Assembly: GCA_963921195.1 (NCBI GenBank)
Contig: OY992536.1
Coordinates: forward strand, 175,530,995-175,594,994
DNA from: Pegoplata infirma
Taxonomy: Eukaryota > Arthropoda > Insecta > Diptera > Anthomyiidae
DNA length: 64,000 nt
Direction: 5' to 3'
In this document: positions 11,431-22,626 of the stretch, one piece after another
How positions within the stretch are numbered: the first letter of the stretch is position 1
Layout: the number at the start of each line of letters is the position of its first letter
Position numbers and translations under genes: made by a program
The notes under the pieces: model-generated
Database searches by the model: none
Told to the model about the DNA's origin: nothing
What the model saw: the letters and a program-made list of their open reading frames with translations, nothing else

Positions 11431-12480
11431 CTCAACAATTCTTTAAATGCGTTTTGCATGAAATGACAATTTAATGTAACGTTATTTTATATTCAGATTA
11501 TGTTTATATGTTTAGGGCAAGAGAAGCTAAGAGGTTGCGCTTTAAAATCCTTTTTTGGATACGTGTTTATCAAAAACCCATGAGCAACAATTTGAATCGA
11601 CAATTTGTATGAATACAAACTTCTCACACTGTATCAACTATGTTTTCTATGAGCTATAAAATGCAAATGTTTATTTATACAAATATTTAAGTATGAAACG
11701 AGTATTTGTTAACAATATTTACACACATACTTGTACATTTAAAGATCCCATTAAAAATTTTGTTAATTGCTAACAATGAATCTTCAATATTGTTGCTAAT
11801 ACAATTTACATTCAAGTGTAAACACTATAGTCCACAAACATATGTATGTACAGTATGTAAGTGGTCATAATTTAATGGGAAATAAATTAAATTGAATTAA
11901 ATCTTTTAAGACAATTTAAATAATTTATAATAAAGAATTATTTAGTTTTATGCTTACGAGTATTTGTAATTACTTTTTTTATTGTTGTTTTCACTTTTCA
12001 ATTTTGTAAAGTCTTAAATTATTCTTAGCACGCATTTTTGAAATACTTTTATCGGCACCACTTAATTAAATGTTTAATTACAAAATTTTATCATTAAATT
12101 TCTAGAGTGCATTTGAAATGTTGGTGTTTGTAACATTAATTTGAACACATAGCAACGTTCTAGATAAATAGATGTGTTGCAAAATATAGCAAATATGTAG
12201 GTTGAACATCAAATAACGCTTCTGAACAAAATGTAGTTTTATATGTTTACCTCTTTTACTTTACTTTACTTAAGTTGAACCAAATCGGAATTTAACCCGT
12301 GCCGTGATGCACTCAAGGAAAAAGCTTTTCAATATTAATTAAAAGCTACATCAATATGATGAAATGTGTCATCAATTTTTATCCAACGTAACGTGTCATC
12401 AATATAATAAAGCGGTGTTATGATGAAGCGTGTCATCAATAACAACAATTTATTTATATTTTAAAAATAAGAAAACAAAA
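11431..12480. other. Non-coding, weak ATGATGAAGCGTGTCATCA repeats
   Basis: No gene seen. At 12310-12445 the motif TGTCATCAAT and its inverse GATGA...GT recur four times, possibly one end of an unrecognised repeat. The rest is AT-rich unique-looking sequence. Confidence 0.4.
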
Positions 12481-12507
12481 TATAAACTTTTATTTTGATT
12501 TCGTATT

Positions 12508-12940
12508 CCCAGCAAAACTTTGTAATGACACATCATTACCATTCGAATTACTTAGTAATGACCGAAAATTACCTTTTGCATTATTTTGAAATGTATAATA
12601 AGGACTTATTAATAATGACTTACCTATGTCATTATAATAAAATAAAAAAATTCAAAACTAGATTTTCACTTTTTGACTCACTGTACATTATTTTGAATGT
12701 ACAGTGAGTCAAAAAAATAAAATTAAATATTTTTTTATTTTTTAAAATTTTTTTTTAAATAATTTTTTTATTACCTATAAGTATATATGTAATTAGTTAT
12801 TAATACTGGTTTGATAATCATTACATTTGGCACATTTGCTTGTAAATGTAATGGGAAAGGTAATTCAAATCAGAAGTAGTTATAACTTTTGAATTTCCCA
12901 TTACACATTTCATTACTTGGTAATGCAAGTTTATGTTGGG
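12508..12940. mobile_element. Small TIR element with GTAATG motifs
   Basis: Left end CCCAGCAAAACTTTGTAATG, right end CTTGGTAATGCAAGTTTATGTTGGG in inverse: imperfect inverted repeats with many TAATG / CATTA motifs at both ends. A related start (CCCAGAAAAACTTTGGTAATG) occurs at 19751. Target duplication not clear. Confidence 0.5.
12670..12715. repeat. Perfect 20-bp-arm hairpin
   Basis: TTTTTGACTCACTGTACATT, a 6-nt loop (12690-12695), then the exact inverse. It may be the remnant of a small Tc1/mariner-type MITE, as TGTACAGTGAGTCAAAAA-like ends are common in that group (inference). Confidence 0.6.
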
Positions 12941-13028
12941 TTTAATTATTTCTTTTATTTTATTTTTTATTAACTTGCAGTTTGTTAGCTATTTTCTATT
13001 TTTAAAAATTTACATCTTTTTACCTTTT

Positions 13029-13090
13029 CGCCACCAAGATTTGAACACGGGAGCTCTCGTTAAAAGATTTAGCCTCTAGCCAATTACCTA
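13029..13090 (-). ncRNA. tRNA-like sequence (pseudogene or tRNA-derived)
   Basis: The minus strand has TAATTGGCTAGAGGCTAAA (A-box/D-arm-like) and, about 30 bases on, GTGTTCAAATCTTGG (B-box/T-arm-like). The spacing fits a tRNA but the stems are weak. The flanking layout resembles 868-930. Confidence 0.4.
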
Positions 13091-13688
13091 AAGCAAATCA
13101 AAAAATTATAACGCTTAAAATCTATTTTGTTTATTGTGAGCTATAACCATAGAAAAAAAAAATAGAAGTGAAACAGAGTCGTATTTTGCTTGAATAAGTA
13201 AGTATTAGTGACAGCGCATTATGTAACTTTTGACGTTTAATAAAAACGATGCAACATAAAGGAGAACAACAACAAAGCAAACAACAAAAGAGAAAAAAAA
13301 TGTATTATCTTTAAAAAACATTGAATAAAGCAAAATAAATAATAAGTTTAATTAAATGAAAGACAAATTCCATTTTTTATAAACAAAGGATCTAATTTGA
13401 TATTAAATACGTGTGAGATGAGGAAGAACAAGCATTTTGCCACCATATTGGAAAATACATCAAATACAACACTGCGTACCTTCTTATCTTTTCTATTGCT
13501 ATAACATTCAGAGTTTGTATGTCACTATGCCTTGTTAAAAGCTGTAAGAGAAAAAAAGATGGCTTTTAAACAAACATTTTTGAGGCTTTACAAATCCACA
13601 TTAGCATTATTAAAGTAAGCGACAGAGATCTATTTTGCATAAAACTAAAATTGTTGGGTCCTTACACATTATCAAACGTTATATAAAC
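13091..13688. other. Non-coding, nothing recognised
   Basis: AT-rich; I see no gene, terminal repeat or RNA in it. Confidence 0.4.
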
Positions 13689-13696
13689 ATTATCAC

Positions 13697-14846
13697 TAGA
13701 GTTTTTCTTTTCCCGGACTTTTTCATTTCCCGGGAAAGCGGGCTTAGCTTCTAAATTTCCCGGGATCCCGGGAATTCCCGCAAAAATTAAAAACCCAAAT
13801 TTTTTGTCAAAAAAATGTATAAAAACCTTATGAATGCGATTACACTATTTATAATGTTTGTTAACACCATAAAAATCTTATTTAGTTCCTCTAAAACAAA
13901 CAAAAAAATAAGTTTCGAGAAAAAAAGAACAATTTTTGTTACACAGTTTTTACAAAAAAAAAAAAACGGCCCAAATATGTCGAAGTCTTTTAAAAAGTCT
14001 TTTTAAGGGAATATGTTCTTTTACATCGCTTTATCTGCTTTAATAATAAAAATTAATCATTAAGTTCATTTTTACAATAGGTTCTGAAAGCTTTGCCTCT
14101 AAAACACAGTAGTGGTATTCAGAGTCTTACTTGCCAGCCCTGGCACTGGTGGTAAAAAAGCACTTTTTAAAATTACCTTTCAAAATACATGTATTTTTTG
14201 AAAGAAGTAGCCTTTTGCTACATTGCCAGGGCTGGCAAAAAAACTCTGAATACCTCTAATGAACCTGATTCAGAGGAATTTCTCAATTATGTCTCTGAAA
14301 CTGAATGTAACTGTTTTAGAGAAATGAAATTATAAGAAAATTTACCTCAAAAAATAATTAAAAAATTTAAAAATTCTGGTATCTAAAAGTAAAACCTGTA
14401 AATTTCAGTCATTCCTTACACAAATTTTATATTAATTTATCGATTTAAAAAGAATTGTGTTCAGAGACATAAATATTTTCTATAGAAACAAAAAGAAAAT
14501 TTTTCAGCTTCTGAAAAAAAGTATCAGGTTCTGATAATTATATCATATCGAAGATTTAGATATTGTGAGACTTTTTTCATTTCGTAAGTCTTAGATTTTA
14601 TGATATTTGTTAGTTAAAAGGTGTCTCTTGGAATACTTTTTAAGCCCTCCTGGTCTTTGCGTAAGTTTCTGCCATCATTTATCGAGAATTTTAATAAAAT
14701 CACAAAAAAATCACATACAAAATAATCAATAGAAGTCGAAAAATCAACAATTTCAAAGAAATTAAAATTCCCGGGAATTCCCGCTCTATTTCCCGGGATT
14801 TCGGGATTGAAAATTTAGGGGAATTCCCGGGACGGGAAAAACTCTA
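13697..14846. mobile_element. Non-autonomous hAT element, CCCGGG motifs
   Basis: Ends TAGAGTTTTTC...CCCGG and inverse CCGGGACGGGAAAAACTCTA; the 8-bp duplication ATTATCAC is at 13689-13696 and 14847-14854. Subterminal zones carry repeated TTCCCGGGA motifs. The interior is AT-rich and includes diverged TCAGATTCTGA / TTTCTATAGAAA segments (14460-14560). A small nested hairpin element lies at 14114-14254. No transposase. A 63-codon frame at 13815-14006 is not a gene. Confidence 0.85.
14114..14254. mobile_element. Nested small MITE
   Basis: About 141 bp with inverted ends GGTATTCAGAG and CTCTGAATACC, and a further inverted pair TTGCCAGCCCTGGCA / TGCCAGGGCTGGCAA inside. No clear duplication. It lies within the hAT at 13697-14846. 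Confidence 0.55.
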
Positions 14847-15060
14847 ATTATCACATAATCCAGAATGGTAATAAATTCTAAAAGTAGGGCCGAAAATAAT
14901 TAATACGTGCCTCCCAGTTTTTATAAATCAATTCGCATTTTCTCGAAAAACGCCAATAACACATCTTTTTGTGTTTCTCTAAAGTAGTGTGAAATAAGTC
15001 GAAAAATGTATTATTCCCCTAACCGGCCATTTTTGTTTTTCAATTAAAAAAATATTCCTA

Positions 15061-15550
15061 CACTTAAAAAAACATTGCAACACGACAAGAAAGTTTGTAA
15101 TTTTTTTTTTTTTGCGACCTCCTATTTAACAACAATTGCTTGTAATTTTACAAGCAATTTACCAATAATTTTGTAATCTCACAAGCTTTTTACCAATAAA
15201 ATTGTAAATTTACAAATTTTTTGACGCGATATAACTTACAAGGAGATTTCGTGTTTTTATTAGATTTTTTGCTAGCTCCTATTTTTCGAGAATTCCTAGT
15301 AAAAATAACGAGCTTTTTCGCAATTTTAAAGTATTTTTACCAATAAAATTGTAAATTTACAACTTTTTAGTGCAATAAATTTTACAAGAAAGTCTCATGA
15401 ATTTACTAAATTTTTTTCGTAAAAAAATTTTGAAAATTGGTAAAATTACAAAAAAAAAAAAATTGTAAAAATTACAGAAAAAAAATTAAATTTCAACCGA
15501 AAATGTTTCGTTAAATAACAAGAAAAACTGTCAAAATATTAGTAAAATGG
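15061..15550. mobile_element. Partial relative of the 4088-5750 element
   Basis: Starts TA then CACTTAAAAAAACATTG and contains repeated TTGTAATTTTACAAGCAA and AAAATTGTAAATTTACAA motifs, as in the element at 4088-5750. A matching right end is not seen. Confidence 0.5.
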
Positions 15551-15656
15551 AATTACACTGAAAAAAATAGCTATACTGAAATTTAATAAACACTGTAATT
15601 AATTTGAGTAAACTATTTTTTTTTTTTTTAATTTATTTCAACTTATCTTAATATAA

Positions 15657-16107
15657 TAGTACGTGCAGCCTCGAAACCCCGTTTAACCAGGTTTCGTGCC
15701 AAACCTCATTTGAAAATACGTATTTTTCCTCACAAATTGAAACCTTTTTGCAGTGAGGTTTCAACGGAAGTACGATCGAAACCTTATAAGTTTCAAAATT
15801 TTTCATATTTTTACCACTGTGCGGCAATAAGAAATAGAGAAAATGGGAAAATGCCAAAATTAAAAAAATAAAAAAATCTATTTATTTACAAAATTTCTTG
15901 AAAATATTTATTAATTTGGAATAAATAAAAAATAAAACCGTATAAAAATATAATTTCGGCATTATTTAATTCATTTTAAAGAAATTTTTTTTTGTTCTAG
16001 TTTCTGAAAACTAGATAGTGTCATATTTGTTGTGTGTGAACAGTCGAGTTTTAAAATTAAAAATATGAGGTTTCAAAGGGGTTTCGAGGTAAGTGTGAAT
16101 GTGCTAT
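15657..16107. mobile_element. Possible nested TIR element with GAAACC motifs
   Basis: Left zone has CCTCGAAACCCCGTTT and further GAAACC / GGTTTC copies; right zone has GAGGTTTCAAAGGGGTTTCGAGG. These are in inverse arrangement, with outer ends resembling TAGTACGTGC and its imperfect inverse. The target duplication is unclear. Confidence 0.45.
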
Positions 16108-16565
16108 AAGGTGGTTTAACTTAAAACAAAGAAAATAAACTTAAAGATAGTACATGCAAATACTTCAAAAAGCACAAGAGTTTTCCATAATTTGTTTTTT
16201 TAAATTAAGTTAAATATTCTTTACATTTATGGCGAATTGATTGCATTAAGGAAAAAAGGGGTTATTAAAAATGTTTGTTTTACTTAAAAGAAAAAAAATT
16301 AAGTTGTATACAAAAAAAAAATAAATAAATACGTAACTTACTTAAAAATAGTATAGACATTTTCAATACCTTAAATCGAATATAAATACTATTAAATACT
16401 ATTCTTTAATTCCAAAACGCATTTTCTTTAATTTATTCAATTTTTGTTTTAATTTAAGCAAAAAGTAATCTTTATTTTATTGATTTCATTGACTTTATTT
16501 AAATCCATATCTTCATCAGTTTAAGAAAAATTTACTTAACTTAAGGAAGAAATACTTTAGGTATT

Positions 16566-16912
16566 TTGGAGACCCCATCTGGGGGCCCCATCTGGAGACC
16601 CAATGATACCCTAACTTTAAATCCAAATTTCGATTTTCGCGGAATTTTTAAATGTTCATAACTCTGCAAATACTGCAGATACGAAAAAAATTCTAAAGGC
16701 ATTTTTGTGTCATTTCAGTTATTACAGTTATTTCATGATCAAACCCCATTCCCATATCTCAAAAACTAACCAAGATAGAGCGATTCTGACCAAAATTTTG
16801 GATTAAAATCAATGGCGACCCTATTATAATGTACGTACATACTCAAGTGCGGACCCCATATGGGGACCAGGTAGGGTCCTCACATTGGGACTCCATAGAG
16901 TCCACAAAATCC
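16566..16912. repeat. Inverted zones of GGACCCCATATGGGG motifs
   Basis: GAGACCCCATCTGGGGGCCC at the left and GGACCCCATATGGGGACC at the right, about 300 bp apart, again a motif-rich pair of ends around different DNA. Exact ends are not defined. Confidence 0.4.
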
Positions 16913-17305
16913 GTAAGTTTAAGGAAATTTTTACTTATTTTAAAAAATTATTTTTCCTCTGTACAAAAAAAATTAAAATTATATTAGGTACAATTTAATT
17001 ACTTTTAAGATATGTTTAAGTAAATGCATTACTAGTTTTTAGGAAAAAATATACTTGGAAGAAGAATTAATGTCTTTGGAGCCCTCGCATCCCCTTCTTT
17101 TCTTAAATTAAGTTCAACATTCTTTAAAATTGGTAAATTTTTTTTTTCAGTGCACGAGACTTTTACTAGTAATTTGACAAGGTTTTGGTTTGTGTGTAAG
17201 AGATACGGGCGTGTTATTTTATCCCTACTTTCTGACTTGAGTGAAACTTTTCTATGGTGCAAAAAAAATCGTTTTATGCATTTTTCATCAAAAAGCGAAT
17301 TGATC

Positions 17306-17930
17306 TAGAACAAGTGAGAGTGTTAAATTCGGCTGTGCCGAATCTTGTATGCCCTCGAACGTTAAAAAAAAAGTAAAAAAAAAAATTCCAGCGCCGTTTT
17401 TTTTGGGGGGGGGGGGGGGGGGGCTTGTCGGGGGTCCTTTGGGACACCTTCTCTCAGATCAAAAATGTTTACAAATTTAATTACTATAACCGTATTCATT
17501 TAAACTCGTATACACCAAGTATACCGTATAAACTTACCAAACTTATTTTTTTATAAATGGAGTTTGACATAAATTGTATAAATTTATCAGACTTACATAT
17601 TATACGAGGTGTTTATATGGTTAGATGAATACCATAAGTGATTTTTGTTCAAAAGATATACAATTTCATCATTACATAAATTATTTGCTAATATACACGC
17701 CCACAAAAGGGGGCGGACCAAAACAAGTCATTTTCAAATCCCCTGGGTCCAAGTCCAAGACTTAAAACTTTTTCAAGCATTAAAATGTTTCATTTAACAA
17801 AAATTCAAAAAAACCTATAAAAAGTTACCTTTTTTCAAGGGTTGGTTTACTCCGTCAAGGGGAACTTTTTCCCCCTGGTCCGATTTTGCCCATCTCCGAA
17901 CTTAACCAGCCTATGAACATAAGACATATA
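17306..17930 (+). repeat. Interspersed repeat family A, copy 2, left part
   Basis: Starts AACAAGTGAGAGTGTTAAA followed by the near-palindrome TTCGGCTGTGCCGAA. It has a run of about 20 G at 17405-17423, then GGGGGCGGACC, CCTGGGTCCAAGTCC and TTTTTCCCCCTGGTCCGATT. Interrupted at TA 17929-17930 by a Tc1-derived palindrome. Confidence 0.85.
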
Positions 17931-18241
17931 AAGTACTGCTCAAAATTATAGCGCACTTTAACTTATTTTTTACAACTTATTGTTTCTATTCAAAATATCA
18001 ACAAAATTTCAAGTTTTTTGTGTCAATTAAACATTTTTATTCAAATTTATTTAATTAAAGCCACAATTCAGTTTTAAATAACACAATAAAAATATCAGAG
18101 GTGGTTTTATAAAAAAAAGGTCTTAAATAGACTGTTCATAATTATAGCGCACTAAAAAAAATTAATTCATTAAATGAAAAGTGGATCAAAATTTAAACAC
18201 AGCCTGATGAAAAACTTGTTCCTTTAGCTTTTAAAAATACA

Positions 18242-18730
18242 TTTAATCCTATTTGAAATCGATTTGACCGATTTGGAGCAGTCATTTATGGTTGCTTTCG
18301 ATTAGATATCCTTCATAGCGCTGATTAATTCACTTTTATAGTTATTTGGTAGATTTCAGGGGCACGATCGGTAGTAGACCAAAAGTTTTCAATTGGGTTA
18401 ATGTCCGGTGACTGTTTTAAAATTTTTTGGCCAATATAATTGGGGAAAATTGTTGTTTCTGAACCAGTCCATTAAGAATGTCGCGTTGTGCCAGGGGGCA
18501 TTATAAATTTGAATGCAGGCCTGGGCCGACTTTGAGCCAAATATTTGATCAAAATATGGAGAAAATACTTCAGAAATTGAATCGATATATCTTCTAGCAG
18601 TTGAAAGTCCTTCTTAAAGGAGTAATAAGCCGGTACCACGGGCTGTAACACATTTGCATACTCTAAAAGAACCACCACCTCGTTGTACGCTTGGCTGGAA
18701 CCAATATGGTTGATCCTTATCCTGCATTGT
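18242..18730 (-). pseudogene. Tc1 transposase C-terminal remnant (left arm)
   Basis: The minus strand encodes a recognisable SPDINPIENFW motif (about 18376-18409), the hallmark of the third catalytic segment of Tc1 transposases, and upstream a degenerate MPPGTT stretch that corresponds to DNAPCHK in the other arm. Stops and frameshifts interrupt it. The N-terminal DNA-binding half is absent. Confidence 0.75.
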
Positions 18731-18834
18731 ACATCGAACAAATGATGGATTTTAACCATTTATTACTTCATTATAATAATTTATTCATGACGAATAATTG
18801 ATTGGTTGATCTTTTTTCATTTTTTTCAATGTAC

Positions 18835-19330
18835 AATGCAAGATAAGGATCAATCATAATGGTTCCAGCCAAGCACACAACTAGTGGTGGTTCTGTTAGC
18901 GTATGCAAATGTTTTACAGCCCATTGTACCGCCTTATTACTCTTTTGAGAAGGACTTTTAAATGTTAGCAGCTATATCAATTCAATTTCCGAAGAATTTC
19001 CATCATATTTTGATCAAATATTTGGGTCTGAATCGACCCAGGCCTGCATTCAAAGTGATAATGCCCCCTGTCATAAGGCGAAATTCTCGATGGACTGGTT
19101 CGGAAACAACAATTTTCCCCAATTATATTGGACAAAAGATATTAAAATAGTCACCAGACATTAACCCAATTGAAAACATTGGGTCTACTACCGATCGTGC
19201 CCTTAAATCTACCAAATAACTATAAAAGTGAATTGATCAGCGCTATGAAGGATATCTAATCGAAAGCAACCATAAATGACTGCTCAAAATCGGTCAAATC
19301 GATTTCAAATAGGATTAAATGTATTTTTAA
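18835..19330 (+). pseudogene. Tc1 transposase C-terminal remnant (right arm)
   Basis: Plus strand: QSDNAPCHKAKFSMDW (from 19051), containing the second catalytic Asp, then SPDINPIEN (from 19151) in another frame, so at least one indel separates them. It is the inverted duplicate of the left-arm remnant and diverged independently. Confidence 0.78.
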
Positions 19331-19627
19331 AAGCTAAAGGAACAAGTTTTTCATCAGGCTGTATTTAAATTTTGATCAATTTTCATTTAAAGAATTAATC
19401 TTTTTAGTGCGCTATAATTATGAACAGTCTATTTAAGACTTTTTTAATAAAACCACCTCTGATATTTTTAATGTGTTACTTAAACCTGAATTGTGATATT
19501 AATTAAATAAATTTGAATAAAAATGTTTAATTGACACAAAAAAACTTGATATTTTTTTGATATTTTGAATAGAAACAATAAGTTGTAAAAAATAATTTAA
19601 AGTGCGCTATAATTTTGAGCAGTACTT

Positions 19628-19739
19628 TATGTGCGAAATTTCAGGAGTCTATCACTTTTATTTTGGACTGTATCGTGTCTTCCACAGACGGACGGACAAA
19701 GTGAGTATACCCCCATACAGTAGTTGGTGGGTATAAAAA
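19628..19739 (+). repeat. Family A repeat, copy 2, right part
   Basis: Resumes after the palindrome: TTTCAGGAGTCTATCAC, GACTGTATCGTGTCTTCCAC, GACGGACGGACAAAG and the end AGTTGGTGGGTATAAAAA. The central part between GGACGGACA and GTGAGTATAC is shorter than in copy 4, a deletion. Confidence 0.8.
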
Positions 19740-20144
19740 CTGGGAGACACGCCCAGAAAAACTTTGGTAATGGGTGGTGATTATTTAACACATTACCAGG
19801 TAATGGATACCCCTTATTTGTTGCATTATTTTCGGATTTCTTACCAAACATTTATTCAACAACATATTATTTCAAAGTGAAAAATAATGATTTACTAAGA
19901 ACTTGTTACGTAATGCATGATTATTGCAAAAAATATATTTCATATTTATTATTTCTAAATACTAAATCATGGATGAATTATATTTGCTTACATTATGTGG
20001 TATTTTTTGAAATTTGAAAAAAAAAATGCTTTATTTAAAATTGTATACATCATGCATTATAATAACACAAAAAATATATATTTTATAAAAAAATGTATTA
20101 TAAAATATTTATTCAAGTGATACACACTCACTCAAAAGCATATA
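19740..20144. other. Non-coding; start related to 12508 element
   Basis: CCCAGAAAAACTTTGGTAATG at 19751 and further GGTAATGG / CATTACC motifs resemble the left end of the 12508-12940 element; no right end is clear. The rest is AT-rich. Confidence 0.4.
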
Positions 20145-20385
20145 CACACTCTAAAAAACGCATGTAAACTTACTATTATAAATTGGGTAAATTTTTGTTG
20201 AATAACACGCATTATGTGTTAATATAAACACTAAATGCGTATAATAAATTCAAACCAATTAAACACAGCAAATTAAAAATATTATCCGTTAATTCAAATA
20301 TTTTACACACAAATGTGTAAATAAAATTGTCAACCAACATACACACACACATGTTAAATAACTAAAACGCCAGACAAAACTATAA

Positions 20386-20458
20386 GCTTCCGTAGCGTAG
20401 TGGTTAAGATGTGTGCTTTCAAATCGGAAGGTGTCGAGTTCGATGCTCGCTGGTGCCG
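20386..20458 (+). ncRNA. tRNA-like sequence with A box, B box and T-run
   Basis: 73 nt starting GCTTCCGTAGCGTAGTGG: a very good A box (TAGCGTAGTGG) and D-arm. A T-arm (TCGAG TTCGATG CTCGC) follows at tRNA spacing, then TGTTTTTTTTTTTT, a Pol III terminator. The 5' part resembles a valine tRNA. The 3' acceptor strand (TGGTGCC) does not pair with GCTTCCG and the anticodon arm is irregular, so translation use is unlikely. Transcription by Pol III is plausible. Confidence 0.6.
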
Positions 20459-20560
20459 AATGTTTTTTTTTTTTGTTTTTTTGTTATATTTATTCACCTC
20501 TTTTTTATTTAAATTGACCACTAGTGGTCAATTTATTCAATTTACACATTCAGAGTAAAG

Positions 20561-20608
20561 TTACCCAATTTATAGTAGGAGTCCAGTTTCCTACTATAAA
20601 TTGGGTAA
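20561..20608. repeat. 20-bp-arm hairpin
   Basis: TTACCCAATTTATAGTAGGA, an 8-nt spacer and its exact inverse, within the 20147-20633 element. Confidence 0.7.
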
Positions 20609-20639
20609 ATTTCAACAAATTTTGATTAGAGTGCATATA

Positions 20640-21430
20640 TTCTACTCACACTAACAATCACGTGAGAAAATTTAATACAACGTTAGTATTTTACTACTTG
20701 TAACACCTTATATATTATGTTCTGGTATGTTCTACATATTTTATACCTCATTCGTATGCTTCGTTATAAATTTGATCATTTATTTTATACCTAACTGGTA
20801 TTCTTTGCAATAATTTTCATGCATCATTAAAATTGGCAATATCATCTACTGTTTTATTTAGTTTTATCAATTACACCTCATAACAAATCCAAGGTTTTTA
20901 ACTCCGGTTTGAAGTTTCATACAAAATTTTTAAAGATTTTGACTTGCTTATTCCAAATCTGTGCTCCAAATTTTTCCATCACGTCCAGAATTTTAATTAT
21001 TCGCGTTTGAAAATGTGGAAAAACACGACCTTTTTTAAAGCCTGTACAGCAGCCACTGGGTAGAATAAAAATCTGGTATAAAGCGTTGGAGTTGAATTGA
21101 ACTATGATCTCAAAAATAAGATAAAAAAAATTAAGTTGTTGCACTATTATTGGCCAAACATGTATTTTAAAAAAACTCTGTGAAAAAAATTAGAAAAAGC
21201 ACCATTTTTAAAAGGCTCTAAAACAAAAACCAGATGATCAATCTTTTCTGTGATGAGCTCAAAATTTAGGCAAAAGTTTATTCTTTCTTATAGACGTTTA
21301 ACCGAATTAAAGATATCTTCTGGTTTATACAAAAAATAACACAGAATACTCAAGTTTAAAAAAAAATAAATTTTTCGCATTTTAAACCGTAAATAACTAA
21401 AAATCTAGACGTGATGAGAAAAATTAGGAA
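20640..21430. other. Non-coding, nothing recognised
   Basis: AT-rich with no feature that I can support; a 75-codon minus frame at 20917-21144 has no recognisable motif. Confidence 0.4.
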
Positions 21431-21458
21431 AACGAGTGTTGAGCTGTGTTATTAGTCT

Positions 21459-21676
21459 TTGGCTGGATTACTCCGTTATAAAATAACTCTCCGTTAAATT
21501 TAACTCTTCATTGAGTAATCCGCCCTTAATCGTTTTAATTGATTACGGCTGGGTTACTCAATGCTCCGTTATAAAATAACTCTCGGTTAAATTTTACATT
21601 TTCATACAAATTTTGACATAAGGCTCCGTTAAATCGGCAGTTAGCAACTAACTTTTCATTGAGTAATCCGCCATAA
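21459..21676. repeat. Direct repeats CCGTTATAAAATAACTCTC
   Basis: GGCTGGRTTACTC, CTCCGTTATAAAATAACTCT and CGTTAAATTT occur in the same order at 21459-21507 and 21547-21597, with GAGTAATCCGCC at 21513 and again at 21661 (the inverse of GGCTGGATTACTC in part). This looks like motif-rich ends of a small degenerate element. Confidence 0.5.
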
Positions 21677-21679
21677 AAA

Positions 21680-22620
21680 CGAAAAAAAAAAATAAATTAA
21701 AACAAAAAATTATGAAAGTTTTCATACAAAAAGGATGACAGCAAACTATTTCTGGAAAATTAGAAAATAATCTGCTAGAAATATGTTAAAAAATACATAT
21801 GTTTAAAAATATTGTTTTGATTGCATAAAAAACAAAAAAAAATTATTATAACTATGTTACAAAAACATTTAAGTTTTATCTTTTCTATTTTGTTGTCCAC
21901 ATATATATAATAAGATAACTTTTGTTTCAAAAATATTTTATTGTTGCCCTTTGTTGGTCTCTGAATATGCATGAATATACAAACAACAAGATAATTTTAC
22001 CTCACTAAAGTCAAGTTGTTGGTTTGGACAGACATGTATGTATGTACCGACAATGTTTGTAATGTTGTTAACCATTTGAAATTGAAATGCTTTTGTTGCT
22101 TGCAACTAAATATTTCTTTATACCACAAAACTGCAATTGTAATTTAAAGAAGTGTTAAGGTATGTCAATGCCAGTTACAGTCTTTTGCATATTAACAAAT
22201 TTCTTGGTTTTGTTGTTTAGGTTTTTAATTTGTTGTTATTATTGCTTATGTAGTATTTAAGTAAGTACTTCTGAAGACGAAAAGTAAGGATCTCCAGGCG
22301 AGCATAATTAATGAGGATTAAAATGATTAAATAAAATTATAATAAAATGTGTAATAACAAACGATATAGATTTTCCAGAAAATTTACTGTAAGAAAATTT
22401 TCGTTGTGGTCATGAAAAATCATAGAGAAGTCCTGACGACGGGAAAATGCAGTTTTCCATGCCGAAAACTGTTTAATTTATGTATGTCATGAGAACATTT
22501 TCAAAGTCATATGAAACTGTCCATAACGTGTATAATATTATAATATTGGTTAATTTGCATTTAATGCGAACTTGTGACGCGTGAGTAGGTTATTTTTGAT
22601 TTTTTTTCACGACGAATTTC
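21680..22620. other. Non-coding, nothing recognised
   Basis: AT-rich, including a short TATGTATGTATG stretch at 22034. No gene or terminal repeat seen. Confidence 0.4.
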
Positions 22621-22626
22621 TATTTG

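Larger units (their letters stand above)
15556..17152. mobile_element. Possible CAC...GTG TIR element with nested repeats
   Basis: Left end CACTGAAAAAAATAG preceded by TA; right end AATTTTTTTTTTCAGTG followed by CA. Subterminal zones share TTAAGTAAAA-like motifs. Pairing of these two ends is tentative because at least two other repeats lie between them (15657-16107 and 16566-16912). Confidence 0.3.
17931..19627. mobile_element. Tc1-derived palindrome (3' transposase halves)
   Basis: 1697-bp foldback. Ends are AAGTACTGCTCAAAATTATA and its inverse; TA flanks both sides (17929-17930, 19628-19629), the Tc1/mariner target. The arms are long imperfect inverted copies (about 800 bp each) around a centre near 18760-18830. 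Each arm carries the degenerate C-terminal half of a Tc1 transposase, reading inward to outward. The intact family A copy at 45755-46490 confirms the empty site. Confidence 0.85.
20147..20633. mobile_element. CAC...GTG TIR element enclosing a tRNA-like sequence
   Basis: Ends CACTCTAAAAAA and TTTTGATTAGAGTG, with CA outside each side (20145-20146, 20634-20635). It carries three copies of TACTATAAATTGGGTAAA in both orientations, two forming a hairpin at 20561-20608. The centre holds a tRNA-like sequence at 20386-20458. Confidence 0.6.

Noticed and set aside
17403..17424. G-quadruplex or telomeric repeat
   Set aside because: It is a plain G run within family A, with the same position G- or C-rich in other copies; no telomere unit is present.
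20386..20458. Functional tRNA gene
   Set aside because: The A box, B box and T-run are good, but the acceptor strands GCTTCCG and TGGTGCC do not pair and the anticodon arm is irregular, so I call it tRNA-like only.
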